Shown here: positions 9,580-22,158 of the stretch, piece by piece
How positions within the stretch are numbered: position 1 is the stretch's first letter
Layout of the letters: every line of letters starts with the position of its first letter
Assembly (NCBI GenBank): GCA_015680685.1
Contig: MNCI01015721.1
Location: 139,059 to 202,436, forward strand
Reading direction: 5' to 3'
Source of the DNA: Gnetum montanum
Taxonomy: Eukaryota; Streptophyta; Gnetopsida; Gnetales; Gnetaceae
DNA length: 63,378 bases
The notes under the pieces: generated by a model
The model's input: the letters and a program-made list of their open reading frames with translations, nothing else
What the model was told of the DNA's origin: nothing
Database searches by the model: none
Program-made: the position numbers and the translations under genes

Positions 9580-11864
9580 AAAACCTTAAAATTGACAACT
9601 TTTGATCTTGGGCAATGTCCAACAACACTAGCAACCCCGAGAATGTACATGCATGTTCAAGACTAATCAAAATTTGTCAAAAATCAAGATATCTTACACT
9701 CTGATTATACATCGGAAGAGGATGTTAAACATAGAGGCCCTGCAGTTAAAATAGAAAATTAAGAAGAAGAAGCAAACACATTTGGACCCCCTAAAATAGA
9801 AATACCTTTAAGTACAATTGAAGATACATTTTCGAATGGTCCAAATGAGATTATCACCAATGTTCGATGTACTACCACATGAATAATCAAATTAGTAACA
9901 GTGATAGATGAGAAACCAATGGTGTATAACCAAGGGATTGTGCAATCCATCTCTTGAATGTGTAACCATAAGTTTAGTCATGGGGGAGACGCCCCATCAT
10001 GGTTTAAGAACTAATAAGTGATTTTCACTTTTTTCTCCAATTTTTTTACTATTTTTCTATTTCTTTCAATATTTTCTAATTCTTAATATGTTTTCCATTT
10101 TTCTATTAGTTTTTTGTTTTTTTATAATTTTCTCTTTTCTTGCATTATTTTCTTTATGTTTTGTTAATAATATTGCCAAGTCATGATGCAAAAGTCAATG
10201 TTATGTGTTCGGTTTTTGTGTTATGCTATCAAGATGATTAGGTAAGTAATTGTGTAGAGTAGTGAGACCACCTCGTCCATCCCTCCAGTTTTCTAAATAA
10301 GAGGTCTTTGTCATGAAAACAATTTGGTTCTTCTTTCATGAAACTAAAATTAATGGATGATCATTCTATCTTGAAGAAAGAGGGAACAACCAAGTGGGCA
10401 TGGCAAAGGGTGTGATGTTAAGGAGATTTGTTTGGTTGTCTTCTTGACTTCCTTTGTGTGGTTTATGACTTGTAAAACATATCATCACTCCTTCGTTGAT
10501 CAATAAATAGGAAGCTATGTCGTTTCATGATGTAGTTTCCATTTCAAAAAATTTAAAATTAAAAAAAAAACAAAAACAATAATAATGAAAATTCAAAGCA
10601 CACCCCTTAGACACAATAATAGGCTACAAGCACTAGTTATGGGGCTAAAAAGACATGTTACCCATGCCTGAAGGTACCCCTCTAACTAAGGCCATTCATT
10701 CATGCCTGATTGCTCTTTGAGGTGGTTGTGGACTCATGGTGGTGGACAGGAAAGAACACATTAATGCAAGATCATTGTTAATGGTATGGACTTGGTCTAA
10801 ACTTGGAGAGATAGGTATGATGATCATTTTAATCACAATTGACACGAACCTATTACGGACATGGTCAAGTACCTTACAACCCTATCTCTACAATTCATTC
10901 TCATCCCATTATTCACCTCACTGTTGCATATAATTATGAGCCTTTTAATTTTGTGTAGTATAGTGCAATATCCCACCCAATGCAGCTATGTGTTGTTTAG
11001 AACAAAGGCATGATCTACATTTAACTTCTCAGGTGCCCACAAACATCTATAGAAGTGGTTATACAAGCACATTATGGCAAGAGCTTGCTTTGGGGAGGAC
11101 CCACTTCCATAACTTTTGTTGATAATAGCTTTGAACTAACCTTCACATCTTCCAGTATATCATTGATAGTTTCTCTGAATTTATGCATGGTTTTGGGACT
11201 ACTTCTCATCAATTTTAATTAATTTGTCCTACTTTTCTATCTCAATATCCTTCAACTTCCAAAAAAATTCTTGACCATCTTCTACATTGGACCTTTGGTT
11301 TTAATTGTTTAAAGACTTGTGCACTTCTGAAGTTACACTTATTAGTCATGGGGGTTAGGAATACACACTTTGAAATTTTTGAAATTTTTCCAACATCCTA
11401 TTTTTGAACATTATGGTAACTAATAGTAATTGACCAATATAAGGTGAACTCTTGATGATTCTAGTTACCTCATAGCCTTGGACATAGTACATTATCATCA
11501 CCTTGTGCTTAAATGCAAACTAAGGGATCCGAAAAGGGTTAATTATTAAGGAAAATTTACCCAAACTAATGTTGATCCTTTGATGATTGCAAGTGATGCT
11601 AAAAGAAACACCTAAGGAAGAAGGTCTTTTGCCAGGTGACAACAAGAAGAATCATCTTCAATGGATTTTTTAAAACCTTTGCAAATTTTGTACTCTTCAA
11701 TATTTGTCTAGTCTTTTTGTCATTTTGTCATTTTGTATGCATCTACTTGAAAAATTTTTTGTAATGTAGCACTGAGAGTTAGTTAGTAGTTTGCATCAAT
11801 CAATAATTCCATACTTTTCTAATTTTTAAACTTGAGGACGAGTTTTTAGTCAATCATGGGAATA
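9580..11864 (+). other. A2 3' noncoding spacer
   Basis: Counterpart of 3340-5658. It contains the Lys/Glu-rich stretch (about 9715-9880), the purine run ATGGGGGAG near 9984, the motif GACATGTTACCCATGCCTGAAGG near 10652, CTTTGGGGAGGACCCACTTCC near 11098, and the tract CATGGGAATA just before the 3' LTR. Relative to A1 it lacks about 190 bp after 11633. No gene seen. Confidence 0.6.
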
Positions 11865-12772
11865 TGATGAAGCATCAATTGGCTGAGATATCATAGATGT
11901 TATGTTGTAAATGCTACATCACATCTACGTTGTAGCATCCTTGTTGGTATGTCTCAGTTAGTTGCTACATCACATCTATGATGTCATGGATGTGATATCG
12001 TAGCTACATTGACGAGTATGCGTCAATGCAACCCCATCAACGTGATCCGATTGACACATGCGTTGACATGTACTCATTGCCACAATGTTTGATTTTACCT
12101 ATAAATATGTGTGCTCCTGTAATGTATTGGCATTCTTTTATCAATAAAATAGCTGAACCCTTGCAATTTTATTTCTTAATCTTATTCGAGTGGCAATGTA
12201 CCTAGATACATTTTATGAACAACAATAAGATTGAGATTGATTCCTATTCATTGCACCACTTTGACTTTGATTAAATTTACTTAAAAATAGTTTAAATTCA
12301 TGTATGTAGTTAATATTTACATTTCCATGTACATTTATCAATTGGAGGAATGAGCACAAGCAGTTTCAAGTGTAAACACATATTCGCTTGGTAATCCCAA
12401 TAGCATTGTTGCTTGATTTGCCCAATAGCATAACACTTGGTAATCCCAGTAGTGGATACTTGAGTTTAGGACATGTACGGCAAGCTAGGAATTAACACTC
12501 ATTACCCATAGGCTAGTTTAGCATTTATCTTTTTATTGTTAATTAAATTAAATAATTAATTTCTTTATTATCGTTAAGAGTAGCATATGCCTCACTTTGG
12601 ACTAAACCATACATGACAAAGCTACCATTAGTCGAAGTGGGAAGACAGTAAACTACAATCAATACTTAATGATCTAGATGCCAAACTAGTCCCATCTACA
12701 GAATTTGATTGAGTTGTGCATGAACACTCATAATTCATATAGTTGGATGTAGGGGGTACCTACCACTCATCA
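11865..12772 (+). repeat. 3' LTR of A2, 908 bp
   Basis: TGATGAAGCATCAATTGGCTG... to ...CCACTCATCA. It contains CTATAAATATG near 12100, better preserved than in the shared middle LTR, and AATAAA near 12143. Confidence 0.85.
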
Positions 12773-14579
12773 ATTGCTAGGTTGTGTCCTTGTAGGAGGA
12801 TACCTAGGAAGAGTAGAAAACTCTCAAGAATAAGCAAATGTTCATTGCAAATTTCTACGCTAAAAACGACTTTGTTTTCCCTTTGTGGATGAAGATGGAT
12901 GGCTGGCTTGAGGCATCCACTAGTTAATGGAAGTCATAGTGTAACCTGAAAATCAAACAAAATAAAGAAAAAAAGGTGTGACAGGCTAGAGGATGCTAAA
13001 GTGAATCTGAGATGTACCACTTCTAAGCAACAAAGAATTGATGTGTGTCCCCTTTTAGCTATGGAGTTGGGTGATGCCATAGTGAGGCTAGATTCCAAGA
13101 TCCCTAAACATGCTAATGAAAGATTATCACTAAGCATGGGCAATGGTTCCCCCAAGGAACAAATAGCCTTCCCTTGATTGCAAAAAGATCGACTCTACAC
13201 TCCTTTCTCAACTAGAGATAGAGGACTAACTTGCATATCGAGCAAGTAGATTTCGCTTCAGGTATAAAGGTTGGTTTCCATGAAAAGGAGCAAACCTCTT
13301 CTTCTTAAACCAAGGTTGTGTAAACTTCTCTTGAAGCCTCTGGCTTTACAATTAAAAACCCCTAGCTATTAGACCTTTCTATCTACAATTGTTGGATGGG
13401 CTTCTAGATGTTCAAACTTTCTCAATATCCATTGCAACTCTCCACATTTGGAACAATGTATGCTCCAAGGACGTTGCTTCTTTCAAGTAAGGTAGTGTAA
13501 CAAAACATGCCTTGTTGGTCAATCAAAGGTTATTTTTCTCAAAAACAAGGATCAAAGGACCATAGAAATCCTCTAAGTCCTATGCTACTTTGACAATCAT
13601 ACAGAACTACATGGGCCTTGATGCCTTGTGAACCTCATCATAAGGATGTGTAGGCTTATGAAGGAGCTTTGGTTTCAATTCTTAGACCATTGCCCTCTAT
13701 TCAAAGAGGGGCTTGGGACTAAATGTGTTAGTATAGAAATGCATCTTAGTCCTAAGGGAGTCGATGTGTTGTATCTCTCTATGTGTATAAACCCTAGATG
13801 GTGTGGTTGTGTAATTAATCCTTCTGATAGTACAAATACATCTAACCATTAGCTAATGGATTGTATGTTATGCTATGACATAAGGTGTTGAGCATTAATG
13901 CATAGTTCACCTTGAGTTGACCCTCACTCTCATTGCTGCTATTGAGACTCTAAAGTGGTGTCGAACAATGTTTTCCAAGAGTTTTTGTTAGATAAGGAAA
14001 AATCTTTTTGACATGATATTTGTTTGGATTGATCAATACAATCTCTACAAAAAATATTCACAAAAGCTTTTGTCTTCTCTATTTTCTTCATTGTCATTTG
14101 ATTATGGCTATCATTTATGGTAATTTGATTCTTCATATTCTCAACTTCATATTATTTTATCCTATCCTCAACTTTAACATGTTTTTTTCTTTTCCTCACC
14201 ATCTTTTTCTCTTGAGCAAAAAGGAATAAGCATTAACCAAATGTTCTTTACAATGACGTCTTTTTCCCTACTTGTAATACCAATTCTTTTTTACGATTAA
14301 GAAGATTAATTTCGGTTTTTAAAAATTCCATTTATAAAAACAAAATGGTATGGAAATAAATTTTATATGCTTAATGGGAACACAACAACCTCTTGCTCAA
14401 CTTCTTGAAAAATCAACAAAAGATTAAATAACTCAACAAAACATGAAACTTTAGAATATCATGTCAATTTAACATCAAAATCTAGAGTCTACTTATGAAT
14501 GATCAATACTACATGCTTATGTATAAAAGATATTAAATCTATGACATGTTGCACCATGGAGCAATGCCTAGCTCAACAA

Positions 14580-14606
14580 ACTAATAATAATAATAATAAT
14601 AAATGA
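14580..14606. repeat. (TAA)n microsatellite
   Basis: A run of about seven TAA units followed by ATGAAA. Confidence 0.9.
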
Positions 14607-15121
14607 AAAAAATGCTTGACATAAATGACTTGAATGTCATGTTTCTTGATCATATCATAAAACTACAAAGCTAAAAATCTTGATTATGAGAAAAGTAACC
14701 CAAAATTTGAATAAACACATATCATGATGTAAAAACAACTACCAATGACTCATATACATAATCAAGGAGAATAAAATCAAGTGTCTTAGTTACATCAAAA
14801 TCAATAAAAGCCTCTCAATTTTTTGTTCCTTATCTTATAAATCTACATTCTCAAAATCAGCAAAAAATTTCACATCAATTTAAGAAGTAAAAATTTTGGT
14901 GTCAATTGAAGAAATTGAAGGTAGTTTAGAATCCCTAAAAAAGAATTGCAAAGAAAAAAACTAAATCAACCAGAAAAAATCAAATTTGTTAGAAAAATAT
15001 CCTAGATCTATTAAAGAAAAAGGTTTGGACTTAACTTCTAGATGCACCCTATGTTTCAAGGAAATAAATTAAAAAATAAAGGCATTTGATTAATAAATAC
15101 ACTTTAAATAACAACACAAGG

Positions 15122-15269
15122 AAAATCTTATGAAAGTGAGTAATAGAGTTAAGTAGGATCACTGCTAGAAACAAGTCCAAACATGAGGTAACTACAAAAT
15201 CTTATGAAAGTGAGTAATAGAGTTAAGTAGGATCAAAGCTAGAAACAAGTCCAAACATGAGGTAACTAC
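15122..15269. repeat. 74-bp tandem duplication
   Basis: Units 15122-15195 and 15196-15269 both run from AAAATCTTATGAAAGTG to ATGAGGTAACTAC and differ at only about two bases (CACTG against CAAAG near the middle), so the duplication is recent. Confidence 0.9.
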
Positions 15270-15745
15270 ACTCCATGCGCATGATGTGTGTTTCCATTTT
15301 TATTTTCCACCCATCCTTGCCATAGAAAATCATGTCTTAAGGCACCACATAGTTTGAAAATTGGAAACAATAACACAAATAAACTATCTTAGTTTACCAC
15401 TCAATTTCAGCTTCAAGCTTCATGTATATATCCACCGCTCATTGCACACAAATGGAAAAGTTATTTAAGAGTCCACATCCTTGCATTGCATAATGGCTTC
15501 TCAAGCAACATTCTCTTGGATCAAGATGAGAATCGTGGACAAGATTCAAATCTATATCACCTTCAAGCTCACGACAAAGGCAACAAGACTACTCACGTTG
15601 GAAATCATAATTTCCCACGTGCACTAACATGGGACTTATAAACATGAAGACTTCGTGACAATTTGTACAAAGCTCCCCCAATAAATCCTAAGGTACCTCT
15701 TGAGAACAAAACCTCTTCTTACCTTATTGCAATCCATTTTGACCT

Positions 15746-15893
15746 CCTCCTATGCACCTTTCGACTTGGTAAGGCTTCGAAAGCAATCAACCTCTCAACC
15801 TAGTTAGTATCTCTTTTTCACCTCCTATGCACCTTTCAACTTGGCAAAGCTTCAAATGCAATCAACCTCTCAACCTAGTCAGCATCTATAATT
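15746..15893. repeat. 75-bp imperfect tandem duplication
   Basis: Both units begin CCTCCTATGCACCTTTC and carry CAATCAACCTCTCAACCTAGT; the second begins at 15821. More diverged than the 74-bp duplication upstream. Confidence 0.8.
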
Positions 15894-16250
15894 TTAACAA
15901 AACTATGTATCAAAACTCAAACCAAGGTACCAAGAGAGAATTCCACATTATGGGCATGCCTCACTTAAAACACCTAGGCAAAGTGCAACTTCTTCATTGG
16001 GCGTAGTTCTTAGGCTTCCTTGCTCATTTCCAATTTTGGACTTGCAAGCTTAAAACAACCTACCCAACATATATTGTTTGGCTGTTTTTCCCTTCCCGAT
16101 ATTTTCTATGGCTAAACTTGGTTTTACAGCTGTTTTTGGGTTTTGTTATTAGGTTGAGACTCTAATTCATCCTCCCCGGAGTACCACATTGTGTTTACTG
16201 ATCCGATGAGAAATACCCATCAATAGAACTTGAAAAATAATTACCTTTTT

Positions 16251-18421
16251 TTAATAATTTTTTTAATTAGACATGTATCATTCCATATTTAGTTTACCAC
16301 CAAAATAAAGACTAATAACCTGGATAAAGATATTGGTTCAGAAAATTCTGCTCAGGGGTCTGAATTTGAATTGGATGTTGTAAAATAAAGCCTGAAGGTT
16401 AGCAAGTTGACAAAGTTAAAAGATTCAGAAACATCGTGTTTTCATGTCAAAAAGAAAAATGTCAGAAAGCTGTATTCAACTTAAAAAGAATTGCACTAAA
16501 AAGTCCATAAACATATAAAAGTACATAAATAACCTTTAAAAGAAGCTCAACGGTAATGTGCTTTCGCTGTGAATCACCTTCCTTGTTTGGTATATTATTG
16601 ACGAGCTAGAAAAGTAAATCAAAGCACCTGAAAATTATGATATTAATGAAAAATGCATTTCAGAGTCACCTATGTAATCTATCAAAACTTCCAAAGCTAG
16701 AAATCCTGTATAGCGTTGGCGGCGAATTTATGTACAGTTACGTTTTGAAAAACATCGAAAAAGGAATTTTAAAATCCAGGAGGCTTACGTTTATAATGCA
16801 AGATTTCCATGCATTAGTCTCTTATTTTCACGTTCCTGGTTAATTTTTTACTTGAAATTGAAAAATCAATAATTCTCTTTTTTCACAAAGCCATTCAAAT
16901 GTAATAATACCAAATCATAAAGGATCAAATCTACTAGCATTTCTCACATTTCCATTCATTAGCCATGACTACAAAGATCATGTCATGTACATAAAATCAA
17001 CTTACTATGAATACTTTGAAGGATCCCAATGGCATCAGATAGGAATAGGAGGACGCATGGTTCCGTAGCAAAGACAACATCTTACCAGTCTTTCAGGAAG
17101 AACATCATAAAGTTGATCAATACAATAGAATCAGGAGAGGTAGAGCATATGTCCATGAGATTAAGCTTTCTTTAATTTATTGCCTGAGGCACCGAGACAC
17201 AGATTCAGGGTTTCAAATAACCCAAAAAAGCATTAGGCAAGCAGCCGGGCACTACTGGTTAAGATTAGAGACTCGCTACAAATGACTCTTAGTAACAATC
17301 TATACAGCAAATCAAAACTTGACTCTTGCAGTGTACTCTTGTCATCTGGTATAGTATAGCTTCGCTTGATTATGTTATTTAAACAAAGAATCAAATAATA
17401 TAAATAAACAAGAGCACAAAAAGCCAAAGCAACAAATACCTAGCATGCCAAAGAAAGGTAATTTTAGAGCATGGCATCAGTGTTTCAAATTTTCTACAGC
17501 ACTTACCTGGAAATTCAGAGATCAAGTGTAAAGCCATCATTTGCCATGCGAATATCTAGAGTGAAAACCATTAAACCAAACATTTGCTCCATTTCGAGCA
17601 AAAACATATCTCATTTTGATATAGAAATCTTGACAGGGAAAAACTCAGCGATATACCTTGCAAAGGCTGCACATAATGCAAGTGAAAATAGGGCATGAAA
17701 TCCATCCTACAAGTAAATTTCTTGTTGCAATGCCAATGATCGGCTATTTTTATTCATTTCTGAGGCAGTAGAAGAATTAATTTTATAAAACACCTTTAAC
17801 GAATAAACTCCATATAAAAAATAACTCTTCGTATAGAAACCCGACCAAATACCTATAGCAAATATAGCACAATGGATAAAACTGACAGTTAACGAAGCAA
17901 ACTTACAATAATAATCACCTTTCTTTCAGAGATATTTATAGATATAAATATATAAAGCAATTACACAAACCTACCTGCATTAGTAAACAATTTGCAAATT
18001 AATGTATCTAATTTGCCATAGGAAAATGTATTCCCTGACAATTATATTCACGACGTAGGAATAATAAAGCAATCTTACAGCTTCGCAACTTACACTTCGG
18101 AAATGCATCCAACAGGAGGGCAAAACTACCATTTTCCCACATGCCTCAGCTGGTAAATTGGTATTTAAATCATTTAAACAGCATAAAAGAGAAATGCAAC
18201 CTAAGATAGCTAAAACAACATTTACCAACCTCCACCTTCAAAAGCCTGCAATAAATGGTCAAATCTGAAATAGAAAAACATATGACTTCAGTATCATCAA
18301 ACTCTTCAAATAAAACTGTCAAAATCCACAGCTCAAATTTCATATTCTCAAATTTGAGCAGGCTAGACATGTGGCAGATCATGCTACCAAAATTAAGATG
18401 CTTTGAAGAACTTGGAGAGCT
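16251..18421. other. Interval downstream of U1-C; 3' UTR and unassigned DNA
   Basis: Lies on the 3' side of the minus-strand U1-C gene. The first few hundred bases below 18421 should include its 3' UTR; I cannot place the cleavage site. The rest is moderately AT-rich and less decayed-looking than the retrotransposons. I found no convincing exon or repeat family. Confidence 0.4.
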
Positions 18422-20440
18422 TCATGATGAACTCGGCTGTGAATAGCTTGGAGGAGGAGCCGGATAATTGTATGTGCCATAAGGTACACTGGTGGGGGGA
18501 ACAGAATTGCTTGATGGAGCTGAACTTACAGCAAGGCCATTTGAAGCTGAAGCTGGTATAGAATTTGGTGGCCTTGATGCAGCAGATACGGGTGGATTTA
18601 AAGTTGGTGGCACAGGTAACCCATTTGACTGAGTCACACCAGGAGGAGCAGTAACCGCTGCCCCGGGAGGCCTCATCATAGGGGCAGAGCCTGTAGGCAT
18701 TGTGTACCCTGCTTTCCATGTGTAAAATCACAGCAACAGCAACATTCCATTATATTTTAAAACCAACAACACATCAAAATGACATAAACTGAACTAATAA
18801 ATTAAAGGAGAACATACATGTACTTGCAAATCCAGAAAATATGCAAATACAAGTGGTTTATTTCAACTTGAGATCTCTACCTGGAGTGCCTGCCATTGGT
18901 GGTCTAGGCAAAATAGGGGGACGCATTGGTGGAATGCCATTTGGTACAGAAGCAGCCCCGGGCACTGGGAGTGTGGGAGGTGGCATCACTGGAAGACGTG
19001 GCCTCTGACCAGCCTGGATAGCTGCAAGATGCTGCTGAAATGCAGCACCAACCTGTTGCTGAAAAGTTTGACCCAGATGCTCCCTAACCCGCTGATCTAT
19101 CAAGCTTTGAGTTTGTTGTTCTTCAAATTGTTGATAATATGCTCGAACATTTGCCTATATTACAAAAGTATAAGTTACTGTTAAAACGTTGTTGAAAGTA
19201 TATTACATTAAATTCACAGGAAACAAACTGGCATCATCACAAACATATTTTAAATTGAACCATGCATGAAAGTTTACCTTGTGTTTATAACCTGCATTGT
19301 GCTGCTTCCTCACAGAAGGCTGCAAAAGAAGTTTATACAGTTAAGAAATAACAACAATCTTGAACAAATGCAAAAAATACATACGAGAAAAAACGATGTT
19401 TTCTGTAATTGAACAAAAGTCAACAAATTTTGCATCAAGAAGCAACACCCTCATTAGCAACATAGGATACTTGACAACATGGTGGCCATGTTTGAACATA
19501 CATGTAGTTAATTAAGGCATCTTTACATACTATTGCTTAAAGTTAGCTCGACAATTTCAATATTCAAAATTTCAGAGTTGCAATACACTAAAAACTCAAT
19601 TCTCCTTTATTATTGTTCATTAAAAATAAATTGAAGTTGCAAGTGATGGCAACGCTATTGACTTTCATGCCTATTGCATTTTTATCTTTTACGTGGAGAA
19701 AATCCTCCCTTTGCTGACTTACCAAAACTAAAACCCTTGATGTTTCCCGAATTTACCAAGCTGGCTCAAAAAAATAAAAATAAAAACCTATACTGGAAAC
19801 TAAACTACTAGTGACTGCTGTCATGTTTAAAATTACGTTTAAATGTCAGTTTTCCATTTCCTATTTAATTTTCGTAGGTAGATCAAACATAGCTGGGACA
19901 AACAAGCTCCACAGAATATTCGAGTCTGTGCACACACAAACATCATAGCCAGATACAATATACTATATTTCTATCCCTAAAACGCACAAACTGCTAATAG
20001 TTAAATCAACTGTCATTCTAGAACCTTTGCTTTGGATTGTCAATATAAGAAGGCAAAAAATTCATTAGGACCGCAGAATAGACCCCTCACCCGACAACCA
20101 TCACAAACACCAATTTAAAAAAGTAAACTTCGAAAGGAAAGAAGGAACAGATGTCCCCAGAGACAGCAAGGGTTTTCCAAATATCGGATTCGTCTCCAGA
20201 CATGGCCTCAATGATTCATATTATAGACATAACAGACGAAAAACATTCATAACAAAATCCAAAAGGAAGAAAGTGAAGGAGGCAGAAGCTCACAGAGTCA
20301 TGCGTCAAGTAAGTGTCGCAGTAGTCACAATAGTACCTGAAAACATGAAGCGATAAGGATCAACATAAATCTGCTATCATCAAAATGACAATACAAACAG
20401 TAGATCTCAAAAGGAAATCACCAAAACCCTACCGCGGCAT
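18422..20440 (-). CDS. U1C: U1 small nuclear ribonucleoprotein C (U1-C), five coding exons
   Basis: U1-C is a core U1 snRNP protein that stabilises pairing of U1 snRNA with 5' splice sites in the nucleus. Coding exons read on the minus strand: 20440-20433, 20336-20294, 19319-19278, 19154-18881 and 18708-18422. All four introns are GT-AG and phases join cleanly, giving 217 residues. The N-terminus MPRYYCDYCDTYLTHDS followed by PSVRKQHNAGYKHK is the matrin-type C2H2 finger (Cys6, Cys9, His24, His30), conserved from yeast to man. Residues about 32-75 are Gln-rich and helical (YYQQFEEQQTQ). The rest is a Pro/Ala/Gly-rich tail ending PPPSYSQPSSS. The ATG at 20440 is fixed by the finger, which must start at residue 1. 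The length is close to plant U1-C proteins. No stop or frameshift, so probably functional. Confidence 0.95.
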
Positions 20441-20685
20441 GATTTAAAAGCTACTCAGAGACTGCTACTTCGATTTTCGAAGCTTTGAAAATCTGGTCTG
20501 TTATTCCCGTCCGCCAAAATAGTGCAAATATTTCACGAACTGGCTTTCCTGCAGAAGGCTTTTTAATGCTGACAGTGCATCCAAGTTCTGCCAGAAACAG
20601 CGTAGCGCCTCTAACAGGATCACTGCGTTTTTTAAGTTAACAGGGACTAACAGCTTAGCAACCTCAACCGATCGTGGTTTATGTT

Positions 20686-20693
20686 TATTTATA
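20686..20693 (-). promoter_or_regulatory. Candidate TATA box of U1-C
   Basis: Minus strand TATAAATA in the context GTATCTATAAATAAACA, about 246 bp upstream of the ATG. A start near 20655 would give a 5' UTR of about 215 nt. That leader holds a five-codon upstream ORF (ATG CAC TGT CAG CAT TAA, about 20562-20579), which may temper translation. Position and sequence support it; no transcript evidence here. Confidence 0.45.
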
Positions 20694-20699
20694 GATACC

Positions 20700-21153
20700 C
20701 TTTGCTATGATCGTGCAATTTCGATTTCGATATTTTTAATTTAAGCGGTATTGAATAGAAGGTTATAGAAGGTTCTAGGCTCTAGCCCTTTTGTTATTTT
20801 AAAAAATCGGTTAAAATTAAAATGCTGAATTCCCATAGGTAAGTACAATTTCGATGGACTTGGGAAGGGCTAATCTTTACACTCTGTCCATTTTTATTTT
20901 GTTGGCACGTGTCATCCACTTAGTAGCGAGTGTAACCGGTATCCCATCCACAACTTTTATTGTGATAATTGAGTGTCTAATCTTTACTTTATCTTGTTAA
21001 AGCATAGTGGACATCAATTTTCTCGTACATGGAAGGACGCTTTTTGTTACTATTCTTCAAGTCTTTTGTGGAAGGTTTATGACTTTTAATTATTCATGAT
21101 TCAAACTATTTTTTGGTTTACATTGATTTATAGGAACTTATTGGAAGTGAAAA
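20700..21153. other. Upstream flank of U1-C
   Basis: No gene or repeat recognised. It is AT-rich with a CACGTG palindrome near 20906, a possible G-box, on the upstream side of the U1-C promoter. Confidence 0.35.
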
Positions 21154-21271
21154 CTCAAAAAGGTGCTTTTGACATAAAGAAGGCTTGATCCTTTTCCTAC
21201 CTTAACAATGAGCTCAAAAAGGTGCTTTTGACATAAAGAAGGCTTGATCCTTTTCCTACCTTAACAATGAG
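21154..21271. repeat. 59-bp perfect tandem duplication
   Basis: Units 21154-21212 and 21213-21271 are the same by eye: CTCAAAAAGGTGCTTTTGAC through CCTTAACAATGAG. The right unit abuts the first SINE. Confidence 0.9.
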
Positions 21272-21400
21272 GTGTTAGCCTAGTGGTATAGGTCTTGGCC
21301 TAGTAACCCCAAGTCACAGGTTTGATTCTACTAAGTAGCACAAAGTTACAAACTTCTATAAATCTTGGGGTGTATCTATGTTTCAATTATTTCGAGTTCC
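21265..21400 (+). mobile_element. tRNA-related SINE copy 1
   Basis: The head carries an A-box-like TTAGCCTAGTGG (21275-21286) and a B-box-like GGTTTGATTCT (21319-21329), the spacing of a polymerase III promoter. The tail has the family-specific words CAAAGTTA, TCTTGGGGTGTA and GAGTTCCAACA. No 3' poly(A) is obvious. It is not a tRNA gene: the acceptor stem does not pair and the same unit recurs nearby. Confidence 0.7.
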
Positions 21401-21649
21401 AACATCTCTTTTTCCTACCTCATAGGGGAGGCTTTTTAGGATTGGTTACAAGGGTGAAGACAAGTATTGGCACCCCAAAACCATTAGCCTATCCTTTCTC
21501 TCTCAGTCCTTTTATTGGTGTTTCAAAGCTATGATGTAATGCACTTTGTGTATGGTTCTTTTTAATCATGAACTAGCATATCTCTAATGTGGATGTATAG
21601 TTACTATTTTTCAATAAGATTTTTTTATTCTTGGGGGTCTATCATATGT

Positions 21650-21790
21650 GGGTGTAGGGAACACCATGAAATAATCGTAACATAGGTACACTCCAAGATA
21701 TATAGTCCAACTAGAACTTTATAATTCAACATTGCCCACCAAAATTAAACATGACTTGGAGCTTTCAATGAATGGTGGTTCAAGTAGTTT
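21650..21790 (-). mobile_element. SINE copy 2, reverse orientation
   Basis: The reverse complement reads AAGTCATGTTTAATTTTGG, GGCAATGTTGAATTATAAAG, then ATATCTTGGAGTGTACC, matching the body of the other copies. The A-box region is diverged or missing. Confidence 0.6.
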
Positions 21791-22029
21791 GTTCATTGTC
21801 TGACAAGGATTTATAGGCAAGGGATCACTAGTTTAAGTCACAATTAAAGCATCATTATGTTCTTAAGTTCTAAAGTATCATGTTACCTAATGTCATGGGG
21901 TGTATTTATACACAAATCATTTCAGGTTTTGACCCCTACCCTATCCCTTTTTTTGTATGGCCTAGAGTATATATCGTCAAACTTTCATATTCAACCATTC
22001 CTCTTATGGTGTCCTATTGTACCAAAGTA

Positions 22030-22140
22030 TTGTGTTAGCTATCTATTCAAGTTATGGGTTTGATTCTAATGGATAACACTAAGTTATAAAGTTTTATTGA
22101 AACATGTTCAAGGGGTACATGTAGTCATCTTGTTCTGGTT
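22030..22140 (+). mobile_element. SINE copy 3, 5'-truncated
   Basis: Begins near the B box (CAAGTTATGGGTTTGATTCT), continues AACACTAAGTTATAAAG and GGGGTACATG. The A-box half is absent. Confidence 0.5.
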
Positions 22141-22158
22141 CTTTGAGTGAGGGGAAAA

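Larger units (their letters stand above)
5659..12772 (+). mobile_element. Element A2: LTR-bounded, gag-only Athila-like retrotransposon
   Basis: LTRs at 5659-6649 and 11865-12772 enclose a 5.2-kb interior with a primer-binding site, gag remnants, the C-rich block and a spacer, but no pol. It was non-autonomous. It shares its left LTR with A1, an LTR-body-LTR-body-LTR tandem that usually arises by unequal recombination between LTRs. The 5 bases after 12772 are ATTGC; no matching left target copy can be tested because the array start is outside or overwritten. Confidence 0.8.
12773..16250. other. AT-rich DNA with no recognisable gene
   Basis: Begins directly after the A2 LTR. I see short unrelated open stretches only, a (TAA)n tract near 14580-14606 and two tandem duplications listed separately. 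No LTR ends, polymerase motifs or conserved protein blocks. It may hold old, eroded repeats. Confidence 0.5.

Noticed and set aside
17471-17698. Plus-strand 75-codon ORF downstream of U1-C
   Set aside because: AT-rich region, no homology by eye, no splice or regulatory context.
21272-21345. tRNA gene on the plus strand
   Set aside because: A- and B-box words are present, but stems do not pair and the same unit with a shared non-tRNA tail recurs five more times nearby, so it is a SINE.
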